A stretch of 64,000 bases of DNA. It comes from Sycon ciliatum (lineage: Eukaryota; Porifera; Calcarea; Leucosolenida; Sycettidae). The notes under the pieces are model-generated. The model worked only from the letters and a program-made list of their open reading frames with translations. It made no database searches and was not told where the DNA came from. The position numbers were made by a program, and so were the translations under genes. Numbering within the stretch: the stretch's first letter is position 1; each line of letters opens with the position of its first letter. Location of the stretch: NCBI RefSeq assembly GCF_964019385.1, contig NC_088644.1, forward strand, positions 36,959,647 through 37,023,646. Direction: 5' to 3'. Below, in pieces: positions 1 to 18,542 of this stretch.

Positions 1-9288
<9,288 letters not shown>

Positions 9289-9322
9289 GCTGTTCAGGCT
9301 GTCACCAGAAGACTGTAGATAA

Positions 9323-10327
9323 TGAGAAGAATCACTCGGCCCTGGCACTGTGGAAGTATCGTTAATGGTGTAGTGTGTTCCCCCGTTTCGTCCGTGGCTG
9401 GCAGGGGTATCTTTTGGGTTAGCTGTTGTACCTCCCATCGATTTCACACACAAGTATCCACCTTGTCTTTTTAGCTTGCTGCAACTGTCGTGTTGGCCAG
9501 CATGGTTCACATCGGTCTGACACTATTGTGCGATTGTGTGGTGTATCCTGATTGCTTGGGGTGCGTGCGTGTGTGTGTGTGTGTGTGCGGTGTGTGTGCG
9601 TGCGCCACGTTATGGCCGTATCCACCATGTCCTTATCGCTTGTACATGAGAGCGAACAAATCCTAAACCTACCATGTCCTCACCGCTTTCGCGTGCGAGT
9701 AAGCGAACCCTTAAGTTTTAAAGTGGCCAATGTCCACTGATTGCTGTGTGTGTGTGTGTGTTCGGATTTCTTTTTTCTTCTTCTTTTTACGGGTTTCTGT
9801 TATTCGTACAGCTGCTGCTGCTGCTCTTTGTTATACTAGTGATGATGCTTGACCGTCTTGTGTTATAGCATGCTGTTCAATTCTTCTTTGTTTTTACTTG
9901 CCAGACCAGAGTGTACCCTCTCAACAAGCAGAGGCGTTCCAACCCGTTGCTAAGCTGTCACGGCGTGCTGCAATCACTCTGCTGACGTGCTGTCTGTATG
10001 CGGTGCACGTGTGTGATATTGGTGCGAATAGGCTTAGCGGAGTCGGGACTGCAGGACGGCTTTGGCCGGGGAGGGGGGGGGGGCATGCGTAGAGTTCGTG
10101 TGAGAGCTGCTGCGTTTCCATCATGTAGAGGAAACCTGTGCTGCTCTACTTTCACGTATAGAATTCACGTGGAATGTGAAGTGGGAAATTTTCCCTTCCA
10201 AATTTGGCAGTTTTCTGCTGCATTTGTATGATGCAGATCCGTACGCGTTTATTTGCGTATGCCCCCAAGGTAGAGAACCTCATCTACGCGTAGAAATCTG
10301 GACCCTACACATGTGAAGCCATAGACT
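9323..10327. other. Intergenic, no gene recognised
   Basis: Sequence downstream of DCAF1. Short GT and pyrimidine tracts only. No exon, RNA gene or clear polyadenylation signal could be supported. Confidence 0.5.
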
Positions 10328-11561
10328 CAGGCTGCGTTTACATGACAACGAAGTACGACCGAAACGGAACAAAATCGTTGAGTTTACTACTATCGTTTAC
10401 ACTACTATGCACGAAAATGCACCCGAAACGGAACGAAATGGAAACGCACTTCAAAGTGTTTTGAAACGTTTTCAAAACGTTTTCGTTCTCGTGTAAACGG
10501 TGAAAACAATTAGAAACAGAACGCGGTCATGGAAACCATTTCGCGTGTACAAACTATGTGCACTAACCTGTCCCCGTGGAAAATCGCGGAAAAATCCCAG
10601 AATTTGTGGTGTAATTTGCGGGTAAATATGGCATAATTTGCGGTAAATATGCGGTGAATACTATTGATATGCGGCAAGTTTGCAGTTGATATGAGGCAAT
10701 TTTCAGTATGTAGTGAAATCAATCAGTTTCAAGTCTCTGGTGTAAGCACTCATCATATTTGAGTACAAAGCCGCCACGATGAGACGTTGCTGACCGAACA
10801 GTGCACTGTGTGTACGTGTAGTGCAACAAAAAAGTTCAAAAAAAAAGCAGGAAAATCGCGGAAAACGCGGTCTTTTAAAACGCGGAAAAAACGCGGCTGC
10901 GGAATCGCGATTTTCTCCGGGGACAGACTAACAGAGTTCATGAGCTAGCCAGCTCCAACTAACGTGTTACTTCCCAACCTTGCGCCAGGCCAGCGCGTCC
11001 CCACCTGATCGTCCGTTTTCGTGTAAACGGTTGAAAACGATTTGTCGTTCTCGTGTAAATGGTTTGAAAGCGATTCGAGGGCAGCACGTTTCGGTTCCGA
11101 AGGTGTCAAAGGTTCAAAAGAAGGTCACCACACGATTTCTGCACAAACATGCACTGATTTTCCTTGTATACAGTGTACAGGAGGTACTGTACTGTAGTTT
11201 TTACAGTCGGCTAGTTGTGTGTCTACTTGGCTCCCAGCAGGTGCCACTGCAAGTCCATAATAGGCCACAGACTGCGCTTGAGCGTGGCTATTCACGGCCA
11301 AGGTGTGCAGAAGTAGTCTTGGGCAGTTTGGGGTGCAAACTGCGCAGTGCAAAAAGCTGTGGGCGTGCCAATTGTGGTGACTGCACAGCAAATATGCGTA
11401 CAGTCATGTACTTAGTAGGGCACATGCACAGAGTGTGCTTCAAGAGGAACTGTGAGCTGGTATAAGAATCCTTCGACACCTTCGTTCATTTATATGAAGG
11501 TTCGTGTGGCAAATTGAGGCCTTCGTTTCACGCCTAGGACTCTCCATGTAAATGCAGCCTC
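10328..11561. mobile_element. Non-autonomous element with GGCTGCGTTTACATG termini
   Basis: Left end caggctgcgtttacatg at 10328 and right end catgtaaatgcagcct finishing near 11560 are inverted repeats. Internal AAACGTTTTC and TCGTGTAAACGG motifs recur in both orientations. It is split by a second element at 10568-10926. The 24728-25092 element has closely related termini (aggctgtgtttacatgag), so the two form one family. No transposase recognised. Confidence 0.7.
10568..10926. mobile_element. CTGTCCC-terminus MITE nested in a larger element
   Basis: Inverted termini ctgtccccgtggaaaatcgc and gcgattttctccggggacag. The flanks read ACTAAC on both sides, which looks like a short target duplication. 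A related element with ctgtccctccaggaaatcgc lies at 60095-60481. Confidence 0.75.
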
Positions 11562-11743
11562 AACCCAGACACCTGTTTTCTATGTGATTTCTCTACATTC
11601 CATGCAGAACCTCACTATATTCACTATAATTATTCACTATATTCATGGTCACTATTAGTGAGGTTCTGTGAATACTAGTACTAGTACTAGTAGTGACTTT
11701 CTGCATGGAATGTAGAAAATCACGGAAGGCGGGTGTCTGGGTT
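11562..11743. repeat. Foldback element, arms about 45 bp
   Basis: The left arm at 11562-11609 (aacccagacacc ... attccatgcag) is repeated inverted at 11699-11743. An inner pair, cagaacctcactata and tagtgaggttctg, extends the hairpin. It abuts the right end of the preceding element. Confidence 0.7.
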
Positions 11744-11950
11744 AGAGTCTACGGCTTCGCTTGTTTTGGGTCCAGCCTGATGATTTCTACGCGGAGATGT
11801 ACTGAGGTTCTCTTCGTTGTGGCACTTGCAAAGAAAGTGCGTACGGAGCTGAATCATACAAATGCAGCAGAAAACCGCCGAATTTGGAAGGGGAAATTTC
11901 CACTACACATCCCACGTGATTTCTTCACCAATACATCAGCAATAGTCCAA

Positions 11951-12141
11951 TACAGTCAGACCTCGCTTAACCGCACACATCCGTTTTCCAAAAAAATATC
12001 CGGATAGGCGAGGGAACCGGATAACCGAACACCGTTTATGTTGGATGCATCACGTATGCTGTAAATATGTAACCAGCTTTTTTCTTCCGGATGGCGAGGG
12101 ATCCGGATAAACGAGGACCGGATAAGCGAGGTCTGACTGTA
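11951..12141. mobile_element. pogo/Tigger-type MITE, copy 1
   Basis: Inverted termini tacagtcagacctcgcttaa and taagcgaggtctgactgta with TA at the ends. The CAGTCAGACCTCGCTTA pattern is typical of pogo/Tigger-derived elements. Closely related to the copy at 12516-12713. Confidence 0.8.
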
Positions 12142-12144
12142 CAG

Positions 12145-12319
12145 TACAGTCAACTTCGCTAATAACGACTTCGGATCTAACGACAATTCGCGAATAACGA
12201 CAGAATTCCCATGCCCAGAGCAAAGTCCCATCCTACTGTAATACATATAATGAGACTTCGCGAATAAGGACACTTTTCTGATGCCCCACCGAGTGTCGTT
12301 ATAAGCGAACTTGACTGTA
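12145..12319. mobile_element. pogo-type MITE, second family
   Basis: Inverted termini tacagtcaacttcgct and agcgaacttgactgta, TA-flanked, with internal CGAATAA(C/G)GAC motifs. It sits three bases after the preceding MITE. Confidence 0.8.
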
Positions 12320-12323
12320 CATG

Positions 12324-12470
12324 TAGTTTCGCAATCTATACCTTCGCATGCAAAGACGACGACTAGACGCAAATCCACGCCATCAGGTACATGCAGACAC
12401 TTCCTTCTATCAAACGTTAACGGCTTTGCATGGCATGCGAAGGTACGCACATGTATAGACTGCGAAACTA
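12324..12470. repeat. Small inverted-repeat element
   Basis: Termini tagtttcgcaatctatacc and the complementary tatagactgcgaaacta; cttcgcatgc also pairs with gcatgcgaag. Possibly another MITE. No coding frame. Confidence 0.6.
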
Positions 12471-12515
12471 TTTTCACCGCTTCCAAACTACCGCTTGAAT
12501 AGTCCAATACAGCAA

Positions 12516-12713
12516 TACAGTCAGACCTCACTTAACCGCACACATTCGTTTTCAACAGAAGTATCCGGATAGGCGAGGGAACCGGAAAATCGAACACACA
12601 TACAGTATGGATGCATCAGTGGCACATGCTGAAGATCAGTAACCAGCGATTTTTTCTTCCGGATGGCGAGTGATCCGGATAAAAGAGAACCGGATAAGCG
12701 AGGTCTGACTGTA
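12516..12713. mobile_element. pogo/Tigger-type MITE, copy 2
   Basis: Same termini and interior as 11951-12141 (tacagtcagacctcacttaa ... cggataagcgaggtctgact). The 15 bases aatagtccaatacag precede both copies, suggesting a shared target or a local duplication. Confidence 0.8.
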
Positions 12714-12843
12714 CCCCATACATAATCATGATGGCGGCTCCTAAAATTGTGTCTCCAATGATTTTTTTAACTTTTTCAATAATAATAATTATTATGTGTT
12801 GTGCAAGTCTTGAAAAAGATTGCGTATCGGAGCGTCAGCTTCG

Positions 12844-12944
12844 ATATAACAGTGTATTGCCTATGACGTCAGTCATTTCCTTCAACCCAGACCGGTCTTC
12901 AAAGTGCAAAAAATAAAATCCAGGCCCAACCCAGGATCATCGCC
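12844..12944 (+). repeat. DIRS left inverted terminal repeat
   Basis: 101 bases starting atataacagtgtattgcc and ending ccaggatcatcgcc. They match the complement of 17641-17741 essentially base for base. The 25 bases outside it (from 12819) are copied, inverted, into the internal complementary region. Confidence 0.93.
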
Positions 12945-13042
12945 TTTTTTATTTCCGCTCAACCCTAGATAGGTTTGCTTTTCAGCGTTTTGTTTGTCAG
13001 GTTTTACAGTAGTTACCGTTTACCGTAGTATTTACTATAGCG

Positions 13043-14068
13043 ATGGAGGACAGTACTGCGCTCGTTTCTGCCGTTTCCTCGGCCGTGCAGGGTTTGTTGG
13101 GCCCGCTGGAGGATCGGCTCAGCGCCCTTGAGGCTTCATTGCAGAGTCGCCGAACTGGTCCAGCGGACAGTTCGGCACCGACTCCGGGCACTTCAGCCAG
13201 CATGTCTGGTGAAGCTGACCCTACAGACTCTTCGAGTGGGCAGGTCCCATCGAACGAGGTTGTGGACGAGCCGAAGCATGCTTCGGTGACTCCCGAGATT
13301 GCAGAATTCCTGGAGAAGGAATTTAGAGTTGGTCTGAAGACCAAGGACCGGAAGGAGATCCTGGACAGGTTTCCCCGGCCAAACACCGAGGTAGCTGTGA
13401 CCCCGAAAATGGATTCGGAGCTGTTGGAGTTCCCTGGGCTGGCGTCCTCGTACAAAAAAGGCGTGGACACCAACTTGTTCTCAGTCCAGAGTAGCGTTTT
13501 GGACTGCCTGGGCCCGCTAACCGAACTGTGGATGGAGGCGCAGCGGGCCCTCGATGCTGATTCGGGTCTTGACCCGCAAGCTGTGCTGGAGCTGATACCA
13601 GTTGCACTGCGCCTTTTGGGCAACGCACACCATAAGCTGTCCTCGCAGCGCCGGCATGCTTTTCTGGAGCACCTGGATAAGGGTTTGACTGGCATGGCGG
13701 ATGCCCCTTATTTGCAGGCTGGCACAGCTCTATTTGGGCCAGAGTTTTTGGCCCAAATGCAGGGCAAAGCTGACTCCCAGAAAGCTCTGGCTGATGTGTT
13801 GCGTCGCTACCGTGATGCCCGTGGCGGCACTAAGCCTCGCTCCCACTCAGCTAGTACCTCAGCCGCAACGGGTGGTGGTCAGTTTTTTCGGCGTTCCGGG
13901 ACTGGCAAGTACGGCGGCAGCTCCCGGTATCAGCCCTACCGCAGCCCGTACACCAACACCCCCGCAGGCCGCAGTCCGTATCGCGGCGGCAGCTCTCACT
14001 CCTCTCCGATGTCCCGAGGCGGAGCCTCCAGCCAGTCCAGCTCCCACCGGAAGGGCAGTCGGTCCTAG
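13043..14068 (+). CDS. DIRS ORF1, gag-like protein
   Basis: 341 residues, starting MEDSTALVSAV soon after the left terminal repeat. No conserved enzyme motif. The N-terminal 40 residues could form a helix. A Ser/Gly/Arg/Tyr-rich basic C-terminal third (from about residue 270) would suit nucleic-acid binding. The gag-like role is inferred from its position as first ORF and from the basic tail. The RT ORF begins 30 bases after its stop in another frame. Confidence 0.75.
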   Translation: MEDSTALVSAVSSAVQGLLGPLEDRLSALEASLQSRRTGPADSSAPTPGTSASMSGEADPTDSSSGQVPSNEVVDEPKHASVTPEIAEFLEKEFRVGLKTKDRKEILDRFPRPNTEVAVTPKMDSELLEFPGLASSYKKGVDTNLFSVQSSVLDCLGPLTELWMEAQRALDADSGLDPQAVLELIPVALRLLGNAHHKLSSQRRHAFLEHLDKGLTGMADAPYLQAGTALFGPEFLAQMQGKADSQKALADVLRRYRDARGGTKPRSHSASTSAATGGGQFFRRSGTGKYGGSSRYQPYRSPYTNTPAGRSPYRGGSSHSSPMSRGGASSQSSSHRKGSRS

Positions 14069-14097
14069 AGACCTTCCTCCCGTCAGCTCTACGGGAA

Positions 14098-16217
14098 GTG
14101 GTGCCCGACGAGATCCTCCGCGCCGGGTCTTCATTGCCCTCCTGGCGGATGCCATTCGTGATATCGGCAGAGGAGATGGCCATCCCACACGGGGGTCGGC
14201 TTCGCCATTTTTACGAACGGTGGACGCTGCTGTCGTCCGATCCATGGGTCCTACAGTCAGTTCGTGGGGTCCACCTCGACCTCCTGAGTGTTCCAGTTCA
14301 GTCTACATGGCCTCATCCACGCCCATTGACAGCGGCGGAGACTGCGGCTGTGTCAGAGGAAGTCAGTTCCTTGGTGCAGAAGGAGGCGATTTACGCCCTC
14401 CCCAGCAACACTCCACCCGGTTGGGTCAGCTCCATCTTCGTGGTTCCGAAGGCTGGTGGGAAGCTGCGCCCGGTGGTCGACTTGCGGGCCCTGAACGGAT
14501 ATGTCCCGTATCATCATTTCAAGATGGAGGGCATCGGCACCCTCCGGGACTTGCTCCAGCCTGGGGACTTCCTCACCCGGCTGGATCTGAAGGATGCGTA
14601 CCTCACAGTGGCGATGAGGGCCAGCGATCGTCGTTTCCTTCGTTTCAGCTGGCAGGGAGTTCTGTACGAGTTCCGGTCACTCCCATTCGGCCTGTCGTCA
14701 GCCCCCTGGACATTCACCAACTCCTCCATCCGGTGGTGGCGACACTTCGCCAATTCGGAATCCGAGTGATCATCTATTTGGACGATCTGCTCATCCTGGC
14801 GCATTCGTTGCTGGCCGCTCGGGAAGCTACGGCGTCGGTTGTGCACCTGCTCTGCAGCCTCGGCTTTGTAATCAACTTCAGCAAGTCGTGCCTGGTCCCT
14901 TCTCAGGAGATCACGTTTCTGGGTTTCCTGGTGTGTTCGACGACCATGACAATCCAGATCTCACAGGATCCCCGGGACAAGCTTCTGCGGACCTGCCGCC
15001 AGCTACTTCAGGCGGATCGCACAACTGTCCGCGAGGTTGCCAGCGTGGTGGGCATGATGCAGTCAGCGTGGCCGGGAGTGTTGCCAGCACCTCTCCATCT
15101 CCGGGGCTTGCAAGATTTGAAGAATTCCGCTCGCCACGCAGCATTGGCATGGGAGTCTGCTCTGATTCTGAACTCTGCGTCCAAGGAGGATCTCCGCTGG
15201 TGGGTTCGTTTTCTGGACTCCTGGAACGGTCGTCCCGTGAAGGTCGAGTGTCCAGTGCTGACGATTGCCTCGGATGCCTCGTCCCAAGGGGGCGGCGGAG
15301 GTTGGGGCGCAGTCTGCGGGACGCAGACAACGGGTGGTCGTTGGTCTGCCGCGGAATCTCGGCTCCACATCAATGCTCTGGAGCTCCTGGCCGGGACATT
15401 TGCTGTCCAGTGCTTTGCCCGTCATGTCCAGAAGGGTCTTGTGTTGCTTCAGATGGACAATCAGTGTGCTGTCGCGTACGTGAACCGCATGGGCGGCACT
15501 CGGAGCCAGCGGTTGAATTCGCTAGCCGCGGACCTGTGGCACTGGTGCCTGGCCCGCCAAATCACCATTCGTGCCGAGTACATTCCCGGGGCCCTCAATG
15601 TCATAGCCGATTTCTGGTCTCGCAATCACAGTTCCTCAGAGTGGCATCTGCTTCCTCAGGCGTTTGCCTTGCTGAAGACCCGATATGGAGGTTGCCACGT
15701 GGATCTCTTTGCCACTCGGATCAACACGCAGCTACCGGACTTTGTTTCATGGCATCCGGACCCACAGGCGGTGGCGACGGATGCGTTCTCTCAGCCGTGG
15801 CAGGAGATGGACGGGTATGCGTTTCCTCCCTTCTGCCTGATCGGCAAGGTCCTACGGCAGGTTCAGACTCAAGCTGTCCCTCGGTTGCTCCTGGTCACCC
15901 CATTGTGGCGCGGGGCCTCGTGGTTCCCAATGCTGCTCCAGATGGTGTCGGAGGCGCCGACGTTGCTACCACACGACAGGTCCCTGTTGACGGATCCTCT
16001 CGGCAATCCTCACCCATTGATGGCCAATGCCCGCCTCCGCTTGGTCGCGTGGCCCATCTCCGGCATTCCTACTCTATGTCAGGGTTTTCTGCAGCAGTGT
16101 CCGACCTCCTCGTTGCCTCCTGGCGGACCAACACCTCCCGTCACTATGACAGCGCTTGGGCACTGTGGAGTCGCTGGTGTGCGCAGCGGTCGATCGATCC
16201 GCTTCGCCCCGCACTGA
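14098..16217 (+). pseudogene. DIRS reverse transcriptase / RNase H ORF, one frameshift
   Basis: Two open segments, 14098-14720 and 14721-16217, in different frames. They join inside the RT domain between SAPWTFT and HPVVATLRQFGIRVIIYLDD, where DIRS-type proteins are continuous; one base appears missing. RT features: PSNTPPGWVSSIFVVPK, LRPVVDLRALN, LTRLDLKDAYL, SLPFGLSSAP, and the catalytic YLDDLL. RNase H features: TIASDAS, HINALELLA, LQMDNQ, VIADFWSR. A conserved DIRS tail follows (VDLFATR, DAFSQPW, FPP). The enzyme would copy element RNA. The break predicts that this copy cannot make full-length RT unless it is a sequencing error or is recoded. Confidence 0.88.
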
Positions 16218-17032
16218 CTCGTGTTCTCGAGTTCTTGTCCGACCAGTTCCAGGACGGTCGCGCGTTCCGCACTATTTCTGGCTACCGGTCCGCTCTCTCT
16301 ACCATGCTCCCTCCCGTCGACGGCACATCAGTTGGCTCTCACCCTACTGTGGTTCGGCTGCTCCGTGGTGCGTACAATCTCCGCCCGCCTGCGCCTCGCT
16401 ACACCTTCACATGGGATGTTCAGCTGGTGTTGGATTTCTTGCGGTCATGGCCAGATGTGTCCGTTCTCAGTGACAAGCAGCTTACTCTGCGCCTTGCTAT
16501 GCTCCTGGCGCTTTCTGGTGCATATCGTTGTGGCGAGCTTTGTCTGCTCTCAAGTGTCTTTTCCCAGCTCTCCGATGGCTCTGTCCGGCTCCCGCTACTT
16601 GGTACTCGGAAGACCCAGCGTGTTGGTGAGCCTCTGCAGACGGTCCAGGTGTGCCCGTTCTCTGTTGCTGCCCTGTGTCCTGTTCAGCATCTGCTTGAGT
16701 ATGGCCGTCGATCTGCCGTGTGGCGGCTAGATGGCTCTGGTCCTTTGCTGCTCTCGTTTCGTAAGCCGCATAAGCCTGTCTCTTCTCCCACCGTTGCCCG
16801 TTGGTTGAAGGAGGTGCTTGGTCTCGCTGGCATTGATACTGCTCAGTTCTCGGCTCATTCTTCCCGTGGCGCGGCCACATCTGCTGCTGCCCGTGCCGGT
16901 GTCTCTACTGCTGTTATCTTGGCAGCTGCTGATTGGAAGCGTGCTACTACATTTCGCCGCTTCTACTGCCGTGATGTCACCCCGCCGGCTGACTGCTTTA
17001 GTGCTGCGGTTCTGCGCTCTGCTACCGCTTAA
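16076..17032 (+). CDS. DIRS tyrosine recombinase
   Basis: 318 residues from the ATG of MSGFSAAVSDLL. The frame is open further upstream, but inside the RT ORF. An N-terminal SAM-like core-binding part (SWRTNTSRHYDSAWALW) is followed by the catalytic part: arginine in YRCGEL, HSSRGAATSAA supplying the H-x-x-R pair, then ADWKRATTFRRFYCRD with the nucleophilic tyrosine. It replaces the DDE integrase of LTR elements and inserts a circular DNA. It overlaps the RT ORF by 142 bases, usual for this group. All catalytic residues are present. Confidence 0.9.
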   Translation: MSGFSAAVSDLLVASWRTNTSRHYDSAWALWSRWCAQRSIDPLRPALTRVLEFLSDQFQDGRAFRTISGYRSALSTMLPPVDGTSVGSHPTVVRLLRGAYNLRPPAPRYTFTWDVQLVLDFLRSWPDVSVLSDKQLTLRLAMLLALSGAYRCGELCLLSSVFSQLSDGSVRLPLLGTRKTQRVGEPLQTVQVCPFSVAALCPVQHLLEYGRRSAVWRLDGSGPLLLSFRKPHKPVSSPTVARWLKEVLGLAGIDTAQFSAHSSRGAATSAAARAGVSTAVILAAADWKRATTFRRFYCRDVTPPADCFSAAVLRSATA

Positions 17033-17457
17033 GTGTGTCCTGCGGCTTTGCACCTGGCGCTGCCCATGCTGGCATGGCTTTTTCTTTCGTTGTGTGCGTC
17101 TCTGACCTCTGCATTGTGTGATCAGGTCTGTTGACTACATGCTTTGTTGACACGTCTTGTTCTTTATTTATACTTCGGCGTGCTTTCGGTGCGCCTTTCA
17201 GTTTCGCCTTCCTTCTCGTTGGACTTGGCCTATTTCCATACTTGGCATGGTTTCTTTTGCATCTCCCGTCCCTACCGGGTTTGCTATTATCCACTTTATG
17301 TCCTCGGTTTAGTGTTTGGGCTATGGCTTGCTATTTGCTTTCATATATCATGGCTCTGATAATATTGTCCCGCTTCACTCCGGTGTGGCGCATGGTCACC
17401 TTTGCTCCTCATTGGTGGTCTGGATTTATAGTGCTGGGGTTTGTTCAGCGCTTTTAA

Positions 17458-17576
17458 CAATACACTGTTATATCGAAGCTGACGCTCCGATACGCAATTG
17501 CCCATTTCGCTAGCAATGGTACATTGCGACGGGAAGTGGGAGTTGTGTGAGGAGCGGAAGCGAGATATAACAGTGT
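17458..17576 (+). repeat. DIRS internal complementary region
   Basis: The first half (caatacactgttatatcg ... atacgcaat) is the complement of the outer left end. The second half (attgcccatttcgc ... gatataacagtgt) is the complement of the outer right end. The halves meet at AATT, so the region records the joined termini. In the DIRS model it templates completion of a circular intermediate. Confidence 0.92.
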
Positions 17577-17640
17577 CCCACCCGGCCCTTCCCTTTCTCT
17601 TGTCATAAATTAATGATCATAGGGTTTCGCTTCAATAACA

Positions 17641-17741
17641 GGCGATGATCCTGGGTTGGGCCTGGATTTTATTTTTTGCACTTTGAAGACCGGTCTGGGT
17701 TGAAGGAAATGACTGACGTCATAGGCAATACACTGTTATAT
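17641..17741 (+). repeat. DIRS right inverted terminal repeat
   Basis: Begins ggcgatgatcctgggttggg. It is the complement of the left repeat. The 68 bases outside it run to about 17809 and are mirrored in the internal complementary region. Confidence 0.93.
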
Positions 17742-17809
17742 CTCGCTTCCGCTCCTCACACAACTCCCACTTCCCGTCGCAATGTACCATTGCTAGCGAA
17801 ATGGGCAAT

Positions 17810-18542
17810 GATACATGATGATTGATGAGCGACTTACAATACATTGTTCAAAATCCGGCCACGTGTTATACCATTCCGATCCAGATTGTAGTATTTCAGC
17901 AGCATGATGATTGACTGGATTTATCTCCAGAACCTCTAATAAAATTGTGGCGAGTACGAGACGTACAGGAAGTAATAAACGACTCCCTAGATCCCTGGTC
18001 TTGAGTCTCTTGACTCCATTCGTGGCCGTGTGGGTTGGATTTCTTTGACCACGACTCGTAATCTCGCCGCATTGACAAAAAAAGCTTCCAAAAATGTCTC
18101 GAAAACTACGTCACGATCGATCATCGTTCTGATGAGCCGTGCATGCAGCATGGTCTCTCTTGGCGAGTCTTGCCAGTCTTGCCAGTCTCTCGTCACTTGC
18201 CAGTCGACCATGGTCGTAGTCATGTCAGCTCAGCGCATGCAGCGTAGATGCCACAGCGGGCATACATACCGTAGATCTACACGTCATGCAGTGATCATCA
18301 AGGTGTTCTTCACGATCGTAGATCTACGATAACTCAACTGCGTGCTGCAAAAATCCATCCTTGATTGAAATAATCATTCCTTGTTTTTCAAGTAACATTG
18401 TTTGTTGGTAGACCTACATGGTGCAGGTGGGTAGGAGTATCCTGGTGACTTTGACTTTACGAGCAAGAAGTTACAGGTGAAGGTCCCAGGAGGAGATGGA
18501 GATGAGCATATGAGTTGATGGTGAAAATATTTCCCCAGAGCA
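17810..18542. other. Flank between DIRS and B4GALT; putative promoter region
   Basis: No gene seen. It would contain the promoter and 5' leader of the galactosyltransferase at 18543. Short repeats of ttgccagtc (18170-18205) and several gtagatctac palindromes are visible. No TATA box could be assigned. Confidence 0.4.

Larger units (their letters stand above)
12819..17809 (+). mobile_element. DIRS-type retrotransposon, near full length
   Basis: A tyrosine-recombinase retrotransposon about 4.99 kb long. It has 101-bp inverted terminal repeats (12844-12944 and 17641-17741) and unique outer ends (12819-12843 and 17742-17809). An internal complementary region (17458-17576) is the complement of both outer ends joined head to tail. 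The order is gag-like ORF, RT/RNase H ORF, then recombinase ORF overlapping the RT ORF. No target duplication is expected or seen. Base composition inside is more GC-rich than the flanks. The recombinase and gag frames are open; the RT frame carries one apparent single-base loss at about 14720. Confidence 0.93.

Noticed and set aside
13701-14720. Upstream part of the 838-residue frame in the DIRS element
   Set aside because: It overlaps ORF1 and the start of RT out of frame; only the portion from 14721 continues the RT protein.
14888-16075. Upstream half of the 714-residue recombinase frame
   Set aside because: Open only because it shadows the RT/RNase H coding sequence. The recombinase resemblance starts near MSGFSAAV at 16076.
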